Shown here piece after piece: positions 22,289 to 30,436 of a stretch of DNA of 36,706 nucleotides. Source of the DNA: DASZPL01 sp035550315 (GTDB taxonomy: Bacteria > Actinomycetota > Actinomycetes > JAFAQI01). How positions within the stretch are numbered: position 1 is the stretch's first letter; every line of letters starts with the position of its first letter. Under the pieces are notes generated by a model. It saw nothing but the letters and a program-made list of their open reading frames with translations, searched no databases and was not told the DNA's origin. The stretch lies in NCBI GenBank assembly GCA_035550315.1, contig DASZPL010000043.1, positions 1 to 36,706 of the forward strand, in the 5' to 3' direction. Made by a program: the position numbers and the translations under genes.

Positions 22289-23734
22289 ATGACGCAGTCC
22301 GCATCGCTTCCGTTCGACGCCGCCACCGCCTCTGCGGCGTACCGCAACGCGCTCGAGGTGATCGCCGCGGTCGAGCCCAATGTCGCGGCGGCCATCCGCA
22401 GCGAGCTGGCGGACCAGCGCGAGTCGCTAAAGCTGATCGCGAGCGAGAACTACGCCTCCCCCGCCGTACTGCTCACCATGGGCAACTTCCTGTCGGACAA
22501 GTACGCCGAGGGCACAATCGGCCACCGGTTCTACGCCGGCTGCCAGAACGTCGACACCGTCGAGCAGCTCGCGGCCGACCATGCCACGGCGCTGTTCGGC
22601 TCGCCGCATGCCTACGTCCAGCCGCACTCCGGCATCGACGCCAACCTGGTCGGCTTCTGGGCGATCCTGGCGCACCGGGTGGAGGCGCCGGAGCTGGCGG
22701 CACTCGGCGCGAAGCACGTCAACGACCTGTCCGACGGCGACTGGGAGAAGCTCCGGCAGACCCTCGGCAACCAGCGTGCGCTCGGCATGTCGCTCGACGC
22801 CGGCGGTCACCTCACCCACGGCTTCCGGCCCAACATCAGCGGCAAGATGTTCCACCAGTCGTCGTACGGCACCGATCCGGAGACCGGCTTGCTCGACTAC
22901 GACGAGGTGCGTCGGCGCGCCAAGGAGTTCCAGCCGCTCGTCCTGATCGCCGGCTACTCGGCATATCCGCGCCGGATCAACTTCGCCAAGATGCGCGAGA
23001 TCGCCGACGAGGTCGGCGCGACGCTCATGGTCGACATGGCCCACTTTGCCGGTCTGGTGGCCGGCAAGGTGTTCACCGGCGACTTCGACCCGGTGCCGCA
23101 CGCGCACGTCACGACCACGACGACGCACAAGTCGCTGCGCGGCCCGCGCGGCGGCATGGTGCTGTGCCAGCCGGAGTACGCCGACGCCGTCGACAAGGGT
23201 TGCCCGATGGTGCTCGGCGGGCCGCTGAGCCACGTCATGGCGGCGAAGGCGGTCGCGCTCGCCGAAGCCCGCCGCCCAGAGTTCGCAACCTATGCGCAGG
23301 CGGTGGCCGACAACGCGGTCGCGCTGGCCGACGGGCTGATGCGACGCGGCGTCCGACTGGTGACCGGCGGTACCGAGAACCACTTGGTGTTGCTCGACGT
23401 GTCGACGTTCGGCATCACCGGCCGACAGGCGGAGTCGGCGTTGCTCGACTCCGGCATCGTCACCAACCGCAACGCGATTCCGCGCGATCCGAACGGCGCG
23501 TGGTACACCTCCGGCATCCGGATCGGCACGCCGGCGTTGACCTCGCGTGGCTTCGGCACCGCCGAGTTCGACCGGGTGGCCGAGCTGATGGTCGACGTAC
23601 TCACCGCGACGTCACCGGTCGAGGGATCGAAGGCGAAGTACACGATCGCCGACGGCGTCGCCGGCAAGACGCACGACGCCGCCAACGAGCTGCTCGCCCG
23701 CCACCCGCTCTACCCCGGCCTAGACCTCGACTGA
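22289..23734 (+). CDS. glyA: Serine hydroxymethyltransferase
   Basis: A 481-residue PLP enzyme converting serine and tetrahydrofolate to glycine and methylene-tetrahydrofolate. It shows LKLIASENYASPAV (48-61), the cofactor aspartate and histidine in MVDMAHFAGLVA (D249, H252), and the PLP lysine in TTTTTHKSLRGPRGG (K281). It is longer than the common form of about 420 residues, with an extra stretch around residues 130-200 (LAHRVEAPELAALG through GTDPETGLLDYDE), as in the longer actinobacterial SHMT type. The ATG at 22289 has GAAAGG at 7 nt. It is preceded by a ZTP riboswitch and followed by the GATCATGGCGTTA repeat, which may end its transcript. With serA and serC in the window it forms the serine-glycine one-carbon route. 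Confidence 0.97.
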   Translation: MTQSASLPFDAATASAAYRNALEVIAAVEPNVAAAIRSELADQRESLKLIASENYASPAVLLTMGNFLSDKYAEGTIGHRFYAGCQNVDTVEQLAADHATALFGSPHAYVQPHSGIDANLVGFWAILAHRVEAPELAALGAKHVNDLSDGDWEKLRQTLGNQRALGMSLDAGGHLTHGFRPNISGKMFHQSSYGTDPETGLLDYDEVRRRAKEFQPLVLIAGYSAYPRRINFAKMREIADEVGATLMVDMAHFAGLVAGKVFTGDFDPVPHAHVTTTTTHKSLRGPRGGMVLCQPEYADAVDKGCPMVLGGPLSHVMAAKAVALAEARRPEFATYAQAVADNAVALADGLMRRGVRLVTGGTENHLVLLDVSTFGITGRQAESALLDSGIVTNRNAIPRDPNGAWYTSGIRIGTPALTSRGFGTAEFDRVAELMVDVLTATSPVEGSKAKYTIADGVAGKTHDAANELLARHPLYPGLDLD

Positions 23735-23785
23735 CCCCGCCACCGCCAGCCCCCGCTTCTCGGCGAACCCCGCCCCCTTCTCCCG

Positions 23786-23854
23786 GCGATCATGGCGTTA
23801 GCGACCGGCTTTCCGGTCGATCATGGCGTTACTGCGTCACTAACGCCATGATCG
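23786..23854. repeat. Triple CGATCATGGCGTTA repeat forming alternative hairpins
   Basis: CGATCATGGCGTTA occurs in direct orientation at 23787-23800 and 23818-23831 and inverted at 23841-23854. The second and third copies form a perfect 14-bp stem with a 9-nt loop. The first copy can compete for the third, with one more pair (CGATCATGGCGTTAG). ACCGG-CTTT-CCGGT (23804-23817) adds a small inner hairpin, and CCCCCTTC/GAAGGGGG flank the outer arms. It lies between convergent genes, so it could act as a bidirectional terminator, but its structure suggests a dispersed intergenic repeat. Confidence 0.8.
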
Positions 23855-24378
23855 GCGAAGGGGGCAAGGGCGGGGGCGGGGGCGGGGCTAGCGGCAGGGG
23901 CAGGGGCAAGGGCGGTGACGGGGGCGGGGGCGGCGAGGTAGCGGCGAAGGTGGCGCTCGCCGGAGCGCATCATCAGCGCGTGGTTCCAGGTCAACGCCGG
24001 CCGGACGACGTGGCTCAACGCCCGGAGCAATGGCTTGTGTACGACGACGTCCTCGTCGAAGACGGCGACGGTGCCGGCGCCGGTCGCGCTGATCGTCCAG
24101 CCGCTCCAGCCGCTGATGTCGCCTTCCAGCCGGGCGCGTAGCACTCGCCGGATCGGATCCTCGAGCTCGCGGGTACCGGAGACGACGAGGTCGTAGGGCA
24201 GCCGGCTGCGCACCCGCATCACGCCGGCATCGCTGCCGATCCGCACCACACTGCGCACCTGCGGCCACCACGCCGGATAGCTCTCCGGGTCGGCCAGCAC
24301 GGCGTACACATCGTCAACCGGCGCCGCCAGCCGCCACGTCGCACGGAAGACGTAGCGGTGGCTGCTGCCGGCCGTCAT
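23821..24378 (-). CDS. SRPBCC (START-like) family protein with a low-complexity tail
   Basis: A 185-residue protein. Residues 8-148 form a polyketide-cyclase/START-like ligand-binding fold: RYVFRATWRLAAPVDDVYAVL, ESYPAWWPQVRSVVRI, SGTRELEDP, and the C-terminal helix WNHALMMRSGERHLRRYL. The ATG at 24378 overlaps the stop of the FAD oxidase by 4 nt, so they are coupled. After residue 149 the protein runs into about 24 Ala/Pro-rich residues and then FADHGVSDAVTP. These last residues are translated from the CGATCATGGCGTTA repeat, whose middle copy supplies the TGA stop. The tail is therefore probably a recent extension. The ligand is unknown. Confidence 0.8.
   Translation of the reverse strand: MTAGSSHRYVFRATWRLAAPVDDVYAVLADPESYPAWWPQVRSVVRIGSDAGVMRVRSRLPYDLVVSGTRELEDPIRRVLRARLEGDISGWSGWTISATGAGTVAVFDEDVVVHKPLLRALSHVVRPALTWNHALMMRSGERHLRRYLAAPAPVTALAPAPAASPAPAPALAPFADHGVSDAVTP
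23860..23930 (+). other. G-tract cluster with G-quadruplex potential
   Basis: Ten runs of three to five G occur within 71 nt on the plus strand, separated mostly by one to three bases, with wider gaps of 9 and 7 bases (GGGGG at 23860-23864, 23872-23876, 23878-23882, 23920-23924 and 23926-23930, with shorter runs between). The complementary C-rich strand encodes the Ala/Pro tail of the SRPBCC protein, so the G-rich strand is its template strand. Confidence 0.75.
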
Positions 24379-25766
24379 CGGACCTCGGCGCTCGCCACGT
24401 CTGGATTCACGTCGATCAGCACGCCCGGGTTCAACAACCCGCGCGGATCGAGGGCGGCCTTCACCTGTCGCATCATCTCGATCTCGGCAGCCGAGCGCGA
24501 CAGCGACAGCCACGCGCGCTTGGCTCGGCCGACGCCGTGTTCGGCGCTGATCGACCCACCGTGCGACGCGACCAGCCGCAGCACGGCGTCGGTGACCGCC
24601 TCGTCCTGCGCCTCGGCGTGCAGCACGTTGACGTGCAGGTTGCCCTCGTTGACGTGGCCGAACAGGATCGTCCGGGCCTGCGGCGCGGTCTCGCCGACGA
24701 CCCGCGGCAGCGCTTCGACGGTCTCGGCCAGCGCCCGAAGCGGCACCGCGACGTCGAGCTTCACCGGGACTCCGGCCGCGTTGATCGACTCGGTGTGCGC
24801 CTCGCGGTAGGCCCACAGCGCGGCGCGGCCGCGGCCGTCACTCGCGACCGTCGCGTCGAGCACGAGGTCGCCGGCGGCTTCGAGCGCGGCGAGCAGGTCG
24901 TCGCTGGGGTCGTCCTGCTGCGCGCACTCGACCAGGACGTACGCCGGGAACGCGGCAGCGAACGGCGCGGCCGCGCCGGTGTGCTGGCGCACCAGGTCCA
25001 GCCCGTCGGCGTAGAACAGCTCGGCGGCCTCCAGCGACGGCACTGCCCGCATCGAGCGCACCAGCTCGACGGCTTCCGTCGTACCGGCCACGGCGACCAA
25101 CGCAACCGCGCGGCCGGGCAGCAGCGGCACCAGTCGCAGCCGCAGCCGGGTGATGACCGCGAGCGTGCCTTCCGACCCGGCCAGCAGCGACATCAGGTCG
25201 TAGCCGGTGTTGTCCTTGGGCAACCCGGTGAGCCGGCTGACGGTCGTGCCGTCGGGCAGGACGGCTTCGATGCCGGCGACCTGCGCCCGCATCGTGCCGT
25301 AGCGCAGCACCCGCTCGCCGCCGGCATTGGTGGCGACCATGCCGCCGACGGTGCACGACTCGCGCGCGGCGAAGTCGACGCCGACGTCGAGCCCGGCGGC
25401 GCGCGCGACCTGCTGGAGATCGACCAGCGGGCAGCCGGCGCCGACCGTCACCTGTGCGGCCACCTCGTCGATCGGCTCGATCGGCGTCAGCCGCCGGGTG
25501 CTGAGCAGCACCGCGTCATCGACCGGCACGGAGGCGCCGACCAGCCCGGTGTTGCCGCCCTGCACGCAAACCGGGACCTGGGCGGCGGCGCACTGCTGCA
25601 GTACGGCGGCGACCTCGTCGGTCGTCCCGGGCCGCACCACCAGCCGGGCCCGGCCGTGAAAGCGCCCGGTCCAGTCGGACTCGTACGACGCCACCACCGC
25701 CCGGTCGTCGAGCACATGCGTGTCGCCGACGACGCCGCGCAGCGCGGCAGCCAGGGCGTCGGTCAC
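24375..25766 (-). CDS. FAD-binding oxidase, GlcD / D-2-hydroxyacid dehydrogenase type
   Basis: A 463-residue flavoenzyme of the FAD_binding_4 plus FAD-oxidase_C families. The N-terminal PCMH domain has VVRPGTTDEVAAVLQQC, CVQGGNTGLVGASVP and GCPLVDLQQVARAAGLD, then CTVGGMVATNAGGERVLRYG and LKTD-like TGLPKDNTGYDL. The C-terminal domain has FGHVNEGNLHVNVL, SAEHGVGRAKRAWL and the family-ending DPRGLLNPGVLI. This is the pattern of glycolate oxidase subunit D, D-lactate dehydrogenase and D-2-hydroxyglutarate dehydrogenase. It lies 12 nt after serA, and PGDH-type enzymes can form 2-hydroxyglutarate, so D-2-hydroxyglutarate recycling is an attractive but unproven role. It is coupled to the SRPBCC gene. 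Confidence 0.92.
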   Translation of the reverse strand: MTDALAAALRGVVGDTHVLDDRAVVASYESDWTGRFHGRARLVVRPGTTDEVAAVLQQCAAAQVPVCVQGGNTGLVGASVPVDDAVLLSTRRLTPIEPIDEVAAQVTVGAGCPLVDLQQVARAAGLDVGVDFAARESCTVGGMVATNAGGERVLRYGTMRAQVAGIEAVLPDGTTVSRLTGLPKDNTGYDLMSLLAGSEGTLAVITRLRLRLVPLLPGRAVALVAVAGTTEAVELVRSMRAVPSLEAAELFYADGLDLVRQHTGAAAPFAAAFPAYVLVECAQQDDPSDDLLAALEAAGDLVLDATVASDGRGRAALWAYREAHTESINAAGVPVKLDVAVPLRALAETVEALPRVVGETAPQARTILFGHVNEGNLHVNVLHAEAQDEAVTDAVLRLVASHGGSISAEHGVGRAKRAWLSLSRSAAEIEMMRQVKAALDPRGLLNPGVLIDVNPDVASAEVR

Positions 25767-25778
25767 GGAGTCGGCCGG

Positions 25779-26978
25779 CTAGGAGAGCACGCGCAGGCGG
25801 ACCGTCTCCGGCAACGCCGCCAGCTCGTCGCGCAGCGTCGCGGGGTAGTCGACCGCGATGTCGGTGAGCACGTAACCGAGGTCGCCGCGCGTGCCGAGCA
25901 GCTGCCCCTCGATGTTGACCTTGTGCTCGCCGAGCACGCCGTTGATGGTGGCCAGCACGCCCGGGACGTTGTGATGCAGGTGCGCGAACCGATGCGTCTC
26001 CGGCCGCTCGGCCAGCTGCAGCGGCGGCAGGTTCACGCTCATCGTCGAGGTGCCGTCGGCGACGAAGTCGCGCAGCTTGCCGGCGACGTAGCGCCCGATG
26101 TCCTGCTGCGCCTCCTCGGTCGAGCCGCCGATGTGGGGCGTGAGGATGACGTTCGGCAACCCGCGAAGCTCCGAGACGAACTCGTCGCCCCGCCCCTTCG
26201 GCTCGGTCGGGAAGACGTCGACCGCAGCGCCGGCCAGGTGCCCGGACTCCAACCGGCGGCGCAGCGCGGCGTGGTCGACCAGGAAGCCACGGGAGAGGTT
26301 CAGGAACAGGCTGCCGGGCGGCATGACGGCGAACTGCTCGTCACCGAACAAGCCGGCGTTGGCGGCGCGGCCGTCGACGTGCAGGCTCACGATCTCCGAC
26401 GAGCCGAGCAGCTCCTCGAGCGTCTCGCACCGTTTGGCGTTGCCGAGCGCCAGCTTGTCGGCGACGTCGTAGAACGACACCGTCATGCCGAGCGCCTCGG
26501 CAAGGACTGACAGCTGCGCGCCGATGTTGCCGTAGCCGACGATGCCCAGCCGGCGGCCGCGCACCTCGTGCGCGCCGTGCGCCGACTTGTCCCAGACCCC
26601 GGCGTGCAGGTCGGCGTTCTTCTGGGTGAGCCGCCGGGTGAGCGCGATGATCTCGGCGATCGCCAGCTCGACGACGCTGCGGGTGTTGGAGAACGGCGCG
26701 TTGAAGACCGCGATCCCCCGCTCCGACGCGGCGGCCAGGTCGATCTGGTTGGTGCCGATGCAAAACGCGCCGACCGCCAGCAGCGACGGCGCCGCCTCGA
26801 GCACCTCGGCCGTGAGGTCGGTCTTCGACCGGATCCCCAGCAACTCGACGTCGTCGAGCCGACGGCCGAGCTCGACGGGATCAAGCGCCCGGTCGAGCAG
26901 CTCGACCTCGATCCCGGCACGTCCGAGCAGGTCGACCGCATCCGGATGGATGCTCTCGAGCAACAGCGCCTTGGTCAC
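25779..26978 (-). CDS. serA: D-3-phosphoglycerate dehydrogenase
   Basis: A 399-residue SerA, first step of serine synthesis (3-phosphoglycerate to phosphohydroxypyruvate). It shows RSKTDLT near the N-terminus, NAD-binding GIVGYGNIGAQLS, the active-site arginine in LSRGFLVD, glutamate in VFPTEP and histidine in TPHIGGSTEEAQ. A C-terminal ACT domain follows (HHNVPGVLATINGVLGEHKVNI) for serine feedback. It has the shorter E. coli-like architecture, without the extra ASB domain of the ~530-residue mycobacterial SerA. The GTG start at 26978 has no RBS; TAGACT (26991-26986) ends 7 nt upstream, so it may be leaderless. The FAD oxidase follows after 12 nt. Confidence 0.95.
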   Translation of the reverse strand: MTKALLLESIHPDAVDLLGRAGIEVELLDRALDPVELGRRLDDVELLGIRSKTDLTAEVLEAAPSLLAVGAFCIGTNQIDLAAASERGIAVFNAPFSNTRSVVELAIAEIIALTRRLTQKNADLHAGVWDKSAHGAHEVRGRRLGIVGYGNIGAQLSVLAEALGMTVSFYDVADKLALGNAKRCETLEELLGSSEIVSLHVDGRAANAGLFGDEQFAVMPPGSLFLNLSRGFLVDHAALRRRLESGHLAGAAVDVFPTEPKGRGDEFVSELRGLPNVILTPHIGGSTEEAQQDIGRYVAGKLRDFVADGTSTMSVNLPPLQLAERPETHRFAHLHHNVPGVLATINGVLGEHKVNIEGQLLGTRGDLGYVLTDIAVDYPATLRDELAALPETVRLRVLS

Positions 26979-27003
26979 ACCCGCGAGTCTAATTGCCCTC
27001 TAA

Positions 27004-28341
27004 TCAAGCCAATTCCGCGGCAATCGCGGGGTCGACGCGGACCACGCCGGCCAGGTTGCTGGTCGGCACGGGGACGTACTTCACGTAGTCGCCGGTGTGC
27101 GGCGCCTCGATCATCATCCCGTTGCCCCAGTAGATGGCGACGTGGTCGATGTTGGAGGGATCGGTTGGGTCGTAGTGCCAGAACAGCAGGTCACCCGGGC
27201 GGGCATCGGCGTACGGAATGTGCGGCCCGGTCCACCACTGCTCCTGCGACACCCGCGGCATCCGGATCCCCACCTGGGCGAACGCCCACTGCACCAGCCC
27301 GGAGCAGTCGAACGACGACGGGCCGGTGGCCCCCCAGACGTACGGCATGCCCAGCCGGCTGCGGGCGGCGTTGAGGAATCCGGCGATCTGGTCGCGGGTC
27401 AGGAACTCGCCGGCATCCCGGGTGATCACGACCTCGCGCAGCAACTCGGCGCGCACGTGCGACCCGAGCGCATCCAGCACGGCCTTGCGCAGCGTGAGGG
27501 GGTTGCTCTTGGGCGCGCTGATCAGCGCACCGGCGTGCGGTGCCAGCCCGATCTGCTCTCCGCGGGCGGCGGAGACGACGGCGTCGACGTCGGCCATGCC
27601 CATCGACGCGAACGCGCCGACCCGGAGCGGCGTCACGCCGGCGGAGCGGCGGACCGGCACGGTGCCGCCGAGCGTCATGTTGACCTCGTGGCCCATGTCG
27701 AACGACACCGTCAGGTTGCCGGCGTCGACGCTCTGCCACAGCGGGTTGCTGACCGCGGTACGTCGCGGCGTCCAGGGCCGGAACGTCTGCGGGTTGACGC
27801 CGAGCACGAACGCCCGGTGGCCGTCGATCCCGGCATGACCCGCCGCGACCGGCTGCACGCGACGCACGTGCGCCAGCCGGTTGATGGTCTGCAACTGGCG
27901 GCGGGTCAGTGGTGACCGGCTGGTGACCAGCAGCGTGGCGGCGACGAGATGCTTCGGTCGCGCGTTGGTGAGCAGCACGTGGTGGGCCTTGCGGTTGTGC
28001 TGTGCGGCCGGCTGCGGGTCCGAGCTGACCGTCGGCGACGGCTGCGTCGAATGCTCGCGCGGCTGGCCGTGCCGGCTCGGCTGGGTCGGCATCAGCGACG
28101 GCAGGTCGGGGGTCGGGACCGTCGCCGTACGGATCGTGCTGGTCGGCGCTGCCGGGCCGGTCAGCGCGGCCGTCACCGCCGTCGCACCGATGCTCAGGGT
28201 CAGCAGGAGCGCGGCCGCAATCACACCGACCAGCGGCAGCCGGCGGGGCCGCCGCGACAGCCACCGCCTCGGCGCGCCCAGACGGTGCAGCCGGCGGCGC
28301 CGGTGACGCCGCCTACCGCGGGCCAGGCTCAGTCGCGCCAT
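27004..28341 (-). CDS. Exported NlpC/P60 (C40) peptidoglycan hydrolase
   Basis: A 445-residue envelope protein. A very basic N-terminus (RGRRRHRRRRLHRLG, then RRWLSRRPRR) precedes a single hydrophobic segment (about 36-57, VGVIAAALLLTLSIGATAVT), so it is secreted or membrane-anchored. A Pro/Ser/Thr-rich stretch (about 60-115) and a long region of unknown fold follow. The C-terminal NlpC/P60 domain has catalytic C346 (FDCSGLVQW), H400 (NIDHVAIYWG) and H415 (APHTGD). It should cleave peptide stems of peptidoglycan. AGGAGG is 12 nt before the ATG, a long spacing. The 137-nt leader upstream has no riboswitch that I can recognise. Confidence 0.88.
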   Translation of the reverse strand: MARLSLARGRRRHRRRRLHRLGAPRRWLSRRPRRLPLVGVIAAALLLTLSIGATAVTAALTGPAAPTSTIRTATVPTPDLPSLMPTQPSRHGQPREHSTQPSPTVSSDPQPAAQHNRKAHHVLLTNARPKHLVAATLLVTSRSPLTRRQLQTINRLAHVRRVQPVAAGHAGIDGHRAFVLGVNPQTFRPWTPRRTAVSNPLWQSVDAGNLTVSFDMGHEVNMTLGGTVPVRRSAGVTPLRVGAFASMGMADVDAVVSAARGEQIGLAPHAGALISAPKSNPLTLRKAVLDALGSHVRAELLREVVITRDAGEFLTRDQIAGFLNAARSRLGMPYVWGATGPSSFDCSGLVQWAFAQVGIRMPRVSQEQWWTGPHIPYADARPGDLLFWHYDPTDPSNIDHVAIYWGNGMMIEAPHTGDYVKYVPVPTSNLAGVVRVDPAIAAELA

Positions 28342-28478
28342 GGCTGCGGAGCACCTCCTGGGGGATCACCAACGCTCTCGGCGCGTGTCGTCCGGCACCG
28401 TTCGTCACGGCTGTCTCGATTCAGGATGACCCGGCGCGCGGCCTCTCAGCAACCGACTCGCCAAATTTCAGCCGATTG

Positions 28479-29135
28479 CTACGCCGCGATCGCGTCGGCG
28501 ACCACCTTCAGATCGGCGACCAATCCCTGGTAGGCCACGTCGCGGTCATCGGCACGGAGTACGGCGGACGGATGCAGCGTCGCCAGCACTAACGCCGATC
28601 CCCGGTCCTCGTCCAGCGTGAAGTCCTCCGCGTGCGTCGAGGCCCCGGGCCAGGGCAGCAGCACGCCGCGCGACTTCGTCACCCGGAACGACGGGCCGAG
28701 CAGCGCCTTCGCAGCGGTGGCGCCGAGCACCACGACGACCTGCGGGTCCAGGACCGCAAACTCCGCGACCAGCCATGGCCGGCAGGCGGCGATCTCGGCG
28801 GCGTCCGGCGTCGCGTGGATCCGCCGCGGGCCGCTGCCGCGACGGAACTTGAAGTGCTTCACGGCGTTCGTCGTGTAGGTGTCGGCAGGGTCGATGCCGG
28901 CGTCGGCCAACGCCCGGTCGAGCAGCCGGCCGGCGGGGCCGACGAACGGTTCGCCCCGCTGGTCCTCGACGTCGCCGGGTTGTTCGCCGACGAGGACCAC
29001 GCGGGCGGTCTCCGGGCCCTTGCTGAACACGGTCTGGGTGGCGTCGCGGTAAAGGTCGCAGCCGCGGCACTTCTCGGCGGCCCGCCGCAGCCGATCCAGC
29101 CCCGCACCCGCCGGCACGAAATCCGCCGCGCTCAT
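28479..29135 (-). CDS. udgX: UdgX-type uracil-DNA glycosylase (forms covalent uracil-DNA adduct)
   Basis: A 218-residue Fe-S uracil-DNA glycosylase superfamily protein. It has cysteines C23 and C26 (KCRGCDLY) and C118 (ACRPWL), the water-activating motif replaced by GEQPGD (50-55), GEPFVGPAGRLLDRAL, and HPSAVLR (188-194). The insertion loop FRRGSGPRRIHATP contains RRIH with H107, the diagnostic UdgX loop whose histidine is known in Mycobacterium smegmatis to attack the abasic sugar and leave the protein covalently bound to DNA. The K of the usual KRRIH is P here. The ATG at 29135 overlaps the MFS stop by 4 nt; the open frame to 29435 is read-through. It is the last gene of a pdxH-MFS-udgX operon. 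Confidence 0.92.
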   Translation of the reverse strand: MSAADFVPAGAGLDRLRRAAEKCRGCDLYRDATQTVFSKGPETARVVLVGEQPGDVEDQRGEPFVGPAGRLLDRALADAGIDPADTYTTNAVKHFKFRRGSGPRRIHATPDAAEIAACRPWLVAEFAVLDPQVVVVLGATAAKALLGPSFRVTKSRGVLLPWPGASTHAEDFTLDEDRGSALVLATLHPSAVLRADDRDVAYQGLVADLKVVADAIAA

Positions 29136-30436
29136 GGGATGGGCGCTTCGGCGTCGTAGCGGACGAACGACGGGTACTTGCCGCAGAGCGCAGCCAGCCC
29201 GACCAGGCAGGCCAGCCCACCCGAGACCACGGACACCTCGGTGCCCGCAAGGCTCGCGACGCTGCCGGACTCGAGGTCGCCGATCCGCGGGCCGCCTGCC
29301 ACGACCACGATGAAAACGCCTTGCAGCCGGCCACGCAACGCGTCGGGCGTCACGTGCTGCAGGATCGTGTTGCGGAAGACCGCACTGACCATGTCGGCAG
29401 CACCCGCCGCGCCGAGCAGCACCAGGCCGAACCACAGCGCGTGGACGAACCCGAACGCCGCGACGCCGGCGCCCCAGACCGCGACCGACACGACGACGGC
29501 CAGGCCTTGGCGGCGGACCCGGCCGGCCCAGCCGGACATCCCGGCGCCGACCAGCGCGCCGATCGACGGCGCGGCGTACAGCAAGCCCGCGGTGCCGGCG
29601 CCGCCGTGGAACACCCGCGTCGCCAGCGCCGGAAACAACGCGCGCGGCATGCCGAACACCATCGCGTTGATGTCGACGAGGAACGTCATCAGCAGGTTCT
29701 TGCGTGGCCAGAGAAACCGCAAACCCTCGGCCACGGACTTCACGCCCGCGCGTTGCCCGCCGCCCTCCGGCGGGATCGCGGGCAGCCGGAACACCGGGTA
29801 GAGGACCGCCAGATAGGACACGGCGTCCAAGCCATAGGCGAACGAATAGCCGAGGGTGCCCACGAGCAGGCCGGCGAGCAGCGGGCCCGCCGTGAGCGAG
29901 GCGTTCTGGCTGACCTGGCCGAGCGCGTTGGCCGCGGGTAACAACTCGCGGCGCACCAGCCGCGGGATGGTGGACCCGCGCGCCGACCCGTCCGCCGAGA
30001 ACACCGCGGCTTGCGCGCCGGCCAGGACGTAGATGACGGACAGCCGATCGAGGCCGGCCGCCGCTTGCAGCACCAGCAACGCCGAAAGCACGCCTTGCAC
30101 CGAGCCGGTCAACAGCATCAGCCGCCGCCGGTCAACCGCGTCGGCGATCGCGCCGCCGAACAAGCCGAACACGACCATCGGGATGACGGTCACCAGCCCG
30201 GTCAGGCCGACCTTGAACGACGAGTGCGTGATGTGGAACACCTGCAGCTGGGCGGCCACGATGGTCAGCTGGCTGCCGATGTTCGACACCGCGTAGCCCA
30301 GCCACCAGCGGCGGTACGGCGGGCTCTCCCGCAGCGGAGTGATGTCCGCGGCGATCCGTCGCCACAACGGCAGCCGCGGCGCCGCCGCGGAGGCGGATTC
30401 GCCGCTGATCGGCTCCGCCGGTTCGCCGGCCGTCAC
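29132..30436 (-). CDS. MFS transporter (MFS_3 / EntS-like exporter)
   Basis: A 434-residue multi-pass membrane protein of the MFS_3 type. PLRESPPYRRWWLGYAVSN leads into the first helix. The cytoplasmic loop motif GGAIADAVDRRRLMLL (G-x3-D-x2-RR) follows, then FSADGSARGSTIPRLV and LLPAANALGQVSQNASLTAG in the middle, and TPDALRGRLQGVF in the second half. About ten to twelve hydrophobic segments are visible. This family exports siderophores, macrolides and other small molecules; the substrate here is unknown. It starts with GTG at 30436, overlapping the pdxH stop by 4 nt, and its stop overlaps the udgX start by 4 nt, so all three proteins are translationally coupled. Confidence 0.9.
   Translation of the reverse strand: MTAGEPAEPISGESASAAAPRLPLWRRIAADITPLRESPPYRRWWLGYAVSNIGSQLTIVAAQLQVFHITHSSFKVGLTGLVTVIPMVVFGLFGGAIADAVDRRRLMLLTGSVQGVLSALLVLQAAAGLDRLSVIYVLAGAQAAVFSADGSARGSTIPRLVRRELLPAANALGQVSQNASLTAGPLLAGLLVGTLGYSFAYGLDAVSYLAVLYPVFRLPAIPPEGGGQRAGVKSVAEGLRFLWPRKNLLMTFLVDINAMVFGMPRALFPALATRVFHGGAGTAGLLYAAPSIGALVGAGMSGWAGRVRRQGLAVVVSVAVWGAGVAAFGFVHALWFGLVLLGAAGAADMVSAVFRNTILQHVTPDALRGRLQGVFIVVVAGGPRIGDLESGSVASLAGTEVSVVSGGLACLVGLAALCGKYPSFVRYDAEAPIP

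Noticed and set aside
28342..28478. Cyclic di-AMP (ydaO) riboswitch upstream of the NlpC/P60 gene
   Set aside because: Such genes often have one in actinobacteria, but I could not find the conserved core blocks in this 137-nt leader. A covariance-model search would settle it.
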